From: Streptococcaceae bacterium
Lineage (GTDB): Bacteria; Bacillota; Bacilli; Lactobacillales; Streptococcaceae
Reading direction: 5' to 3'
DNA length: 24,972 nucleotides
NCBI GenBank assembly: GCA_031270215.1
Contig: JAISYB010000084.1
Location: 1 to 24,972, forward strand
Shown: in pieces, positions 22,666-24,972 of the stretch
Position numbering within the stretch: the stretch's first letter is position 1
Layout of the letters: each line of letters starts with the position of its first letter
Position numbers and translations under genes: made by a program
Notes under the pieces: model-generated
What the model saw: only the letters and a program-made list of their open reading frames with translations
Databases searched by the model: none
What the model was told of the DNA's origin: nothing

Positions 22666-23355
22666 GTGGTACAAAAAGTTTTGATTATTGAAGATGAAGA
22701 AAAATTGGCGAAATTTATTTCGTTAGAGCTGGAGCATGAGGGCTACTATGTAGCGAGTCGTAACAATGGTCGCTTAGGTTTAGAGGCGGCTCTTGAGGAG
22801 GACTGGGATGTCATTTTGCTGGATTTGATGTTGCCAGGATTAAACGGTTTAGATGTTGCGCGTCGTTTACGCCAAGCTAAACAGACACCGATTATTATGA
22901 TGACTGCAAGAGATTCTGTCTTAGATAGAGTGTCTGGTCTAGATCATGGTGCAGACGATTATATCGTTAAGCCATTTGCGATTGAAGAGCTTTTAGCACG
23001 CTTGCGTTCTGTTTTACGCAGAATAGATATTGAAACAGAAAAGAGTGGTATTAATCGAACTTCTGTGACATATCGTGATTTGGTCATCGAAAAGGAAAAT
23101 CGCGTATTACGTCGTAATAATGTAATCATTGAATTGACGAAGCGTGAATATGAATTAATCTTGATGTTGATGGAAAATATTAATACTGTTCTTTCTCGTG
23201 AAGATTTGCTGCGTAAGGTTTGGGGACAAGAGGGTAATAGCGAAACAAATGTCGTTGACGTTTATGTTCGTTATTTACGTAATAAAATTGATATCCCAGG
23301 TGAAGATAGCTATATCCAAACTGTTCGTGGAACCGGCTACGTTATGCGACAATGA
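22666..23355 (+). CDS. covR: OmpR-family response regulator, CovR/CsrR-like
   Basis: A 229-residue protein. Receiver domain 1-120: acidic residues E9, D10, E11, phosphoacceptor D53 in LLDLMLPG, T80 and K102 in VKPFA. DNA-binding winged helix 130-229 (YRDLVIEKENRVLRRN...LTKREYELILMLMEN...VRYLRNKID...VRGTGYVM). It resembles CovR/CsrR of streptococci and related regulators in enterococci and lactococci, which repress surface, capsule and virulence-type genes; the regulon here is unknown. The start is GTG after GGGGG. Its TGA overlaps the start of the kinase gene (ATGA), giving coupled translation. Confidence 0.9.
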   Translation: MVQKVLIIEDEEKLAKFISLELEHEGYYVASRNNGRLGLEAALEEDWDVILLDLMLPGLNGLDVARRLRQAKQTPIIMMTARDSVLDRVSGLDHGADDYIVKPFAIEELLARLRSVLRRIDIETEKSGINRTSVTYRDLVIEKENRVLRRNNVIIELTKREYELILMLMENINTVLSREDLLRKVWGQEGNSETNVVDVYVRYLRNKIDIPGEDSYIQTVRGTGYVMRQ

Positions 23356-24833
23356 TTAACAAAGTGGTAGAAGCGTATAGTCGTAAAAAAGGCCCATCAG
23401 TAACGGTTAAGTGGGCCCTTGCGAGTGCGCTTTTTATCTTTATTTTATTTACCATATTTGCCGTATTAACATACAATTCATCGGTTAGTCTGATTATGTC
23501 TAAAGAAAAAGAAAATTTGGAACGAACAGTCGGAGACATCAATCGAAACCTGAGTCAATCACATGCTGAACTAACGACAGAAGAGGTAAAAAAACAGTTC
23601 AATCAAAAAGTCTTGTTTTCTTATGACAAAGAAAATAATTCAGAAATTTTGATACCTAATCACTTTCTTTCGGAAGTGATGCAGTCCTCAATTTCATTTT
23701 ATATCTATAATGCTGAAAAAAAGATTATTTTTGGCACAGATGATTTGCCACCGCATTTGATTGAAACTAAAAGTATAGAGCCGACTGTTATCACATTAGG
23801 GAATGACTTGGGGAATATCTCAGTTCAGCCAATTCGCTCTGAGAAAACTAATAAGGTGATTGGTTATGTTCAAGGCATTTTAGTTTTAAGCAGTTTTTCA
23901 GAAATTAGGGATCAATTGCTGACCGTTTTGTTTGTTTCGGAAATTTTTTCATTTATTTTTAGCGGACTGATTGGCTTTTTCCTAGCTAATTATTTCTTGC
24001 GACCAATCACGATCCTTAGGAATCGAATGATTCGGATTAAGCAGGATCCAAAGTTTGAAGATGAAATCGAGCCGATTAATACGCACGATGAACTCGAAGA
24101 TCTTGCTGAAATTTTTGAAGAATTGATGGAGAAAATTAGGTCACATATTGTTTCTCTAGACCAATTTGTGAGTGATGTATCGCACGAATTGAGAACACCG
24201 GTAGCGATTGTTGAAGGGCATTTGAAGATGCTTGATCGTTGGGGGAAAAGTGACCCAGAAGTCCTTGATGACAGTATTAAATCAAGCTTGCAATCAATTC
24301 AACGGATGAAAAATTTAATTCAAAACATGCTTGAATTATCCAGAACTGGAAATATTGAGCGCTATCCAGATGAGTTGACGGAAGTGAGGGAAGTCGTTGA
24401 TAGGACATTTAATGACTTCAAGGTACTTTATGGCGAAGAATTTGAATTGCTTTTGGAGAATAAATTACAGTTTTCCGATGTTGCTTTGATGAATGAAGAA
24501 CGCTTGGAGCAGCTGTTGGTTATTTTATTAGACAATGCAATTAAGTATTCGGGTGAAATTAGAAAAATAGAAGTCAAAGCATGGGTCAATGAAGACGATC
24601 GTATTTGTATAAGTGTTAAAGACAATGGCGAAGGGATTCCAAAAGAGGCTCAAGCCAAAATTTTCGACCGTTTTTACCGAGTAGATAAAGCAAGGACAAA
24701 TAGTCAAGGAGGCAACGGCTTAGGTCTATCTATTGCTTGCCAGATTATTACTGCCTACAAAGGTGAGATTAAGGTAGAAAGTGAAGTAGACGAAGGTACA
24801 ACATTTACGATTGTTTTACCAAAAATAGTATAG
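23352..24833 (+). CDS. covS: Sensor histidine kinase, CovS/CsrS-like
   Basis: A 493-residue membrane kinase. Membrane helices lie at about 21-41 and 188-212 and enclose an extracytoplasmic sensor region of about 145 residues. HAMP is at about 212-262. HisKA has the phosphoacceptor H278 in SDVSHELRTP. The ATPase domain carries the N box (LLVILLDNAIKYS), G1 (KDNGEGIP), F box (IFDRFYRVDKART) and G2 (GGNGLGLSIA). CovS-type kinases respond to Mg2+, antimicrobial peptides or envelope stress in streptococci; the signal here cannot be read from sequence. It overlaps covR by 4 bases and ends just before a terminator, so gnd-covR-covS is one operon. Confidence 0.9.
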   Translation: MINKVVEAYSRKKGPSVTVKWALASALFIFILFTIFAVLTYNSSVSLIMSKEKENLERTVGDINRNLSQSHAELTTEEVKKQFNQKVLFSYDKENNSEILIPNHFLSEVMQSSISFYIYNAEKKIIFGTDDLPPHLIETKSIEPTVITLGNDLGNISVQPIRSEKTNKVIGYVQGILVLSSFSEIRDQLLTVLFVSEIFSFIFSGLIGFFLANYFLRPITILRNRMIRIKQDPKFEDEIEPINTHDELEDLAEIFEELMEKIRSHIVSLDQFVSDVSHELRTPVAIVEGHLKMLDRWGKSDPEVLDDSIKSSLQSIQRMKNLIQNMLELSRTGNIERYPDELTEVREVVDRTFNDFKVLYGEEFELLLENKLQFSDVALMNEERLEQLLVILLDNAIKYSGEIRKIEVKAWVNEDDRICISVKDNGEGIPKEAQAKIFDRFYRVDKARTNSQGGNGLGLSIACQIITAYKGEIKVESEVDEGTTFTIVLPKIV

Positions 24834-24837
24834 TGTA

Positions 24838-24873
24838 AAAGATGCTTAAGTTCATTTGAACTTGGGCATCTTT
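24838..24873 (+). terminator. Terminator after covS
   Basis: AAAGATGC (24838-24845) pairs with GCATCTTT (24866-24873), with an inner AAGTTCA/TGAACTT stem and a two-base loop. Confidence 0.8.
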
Positions 24874-24935
24874 GTCCTTTTCCCGCCCGAAATCCGAAAG
24901 GGGAAAAAAAAGCTGAAAAAAGATTTGAAAAAGAG

Positions 24936-24964
24936 TTGACAGTGATATTAAGATTTGATAGTAT
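24936..24964 (+). promoter_or_regulatory. Strong promoter at the window end
   Basis: Perfect TTGACA (24936-24941) and TAGTAT (24959-24964) are 17 bases apart, preceded by an A-rich tract (24901-24931) like an UP element. The downstream gene lies outside the window. Strong promoters with this build often drive rRNA or tRNA operons in Lactobacillales, but that is inference. Confidence 0.7.
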
Positions 24965-24972
24965 AAAGAAGT

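Noticed and set aside
1..24972. CRISPR arrays, tRNA and rRNA genes, intact transposases
   Set aside because: No regularly spaced direct repeats, cloverleaf-like sequences, rRNA cores or transposase motifs were found on either strand by eye.

Overview
The window reads as chromosomal DNA of a low-GC Gram-positive bacterium, most likely in the order Lactobacillales. The grounds are the AT-rich codon use, strong AGGAGG-type ribosome binding sites, a T-box leader in front of serS, the gnd-covR-covS gene order, the radA-yacL-ispD-ispF-gltX order shared with Bacillus-type genomes, and VanZ, YfhO and FUSC-type membrane proteins. I cannot fix the genus. Most of the window is housekeeping DNA. Accessory or decayed material sits in three places: about 1-1600, 5750-6500 and 13600-13820.

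Layout. Positions 1-744 hold the C-terminal part of a secreted or surface protein with a DUF6273-like end. It is followed by about 420 bases of hairpin-rich DNA without a convincing gene. Next comes a divergent pair: a small membrane protein on the minus strand and a LexA-like self-cleaving repressor on the plus strand. Twin operator-like palindromes lie inside both promoters. A chorismate mutase (aroQ), a DUF59/MIP18 protein and the biotin transporter subunit bioY follow, with two BirA-like palindromes before bioY. On the minus strand, serS has a tRNA-Ser T-box leader whose acceptor-binding bulge appears to lack one G. An unexplained open frame directly follows the serS stop. A 120-base inverted-repeat element and a run of broken small ORFs separate serS from yfhO.

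From 9.2 kb the plus strand carries dut-radA-yacL-ispD-ispF as a tight operon covering nucleotide hygiene, recombination and the isoprenoid MEP pathway. A frameshifted TfoX-C-like relic with an intact promoter and ribosome binding site then precedes gltX. After gltX come dacA (D,D-carboxypeptidase), a FUSC/aromatic-acid-exporter-like protein and prs. A converging minus-strand vanZ-like gene shares a bidirectional terminator with prs. A solitary ABC ATPase on the minus strand is divergent from yceD, followed by gnd and the covR/covS two-component system. The window closes with a terminator and a strong promoter behind an A-rich tract, which may drive a stable-RNA operon or other highly expressed unit just outside.

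The most interesting points are the symmetric twin-operator control of the LexA-like repressor and the small membrane protein, the altered T-box, the four regularly spaced half-sites at bioY, and the decayed operon downstream of yfhO. No tRNA, rRNA, CRISPR array or intact transposase was seen.
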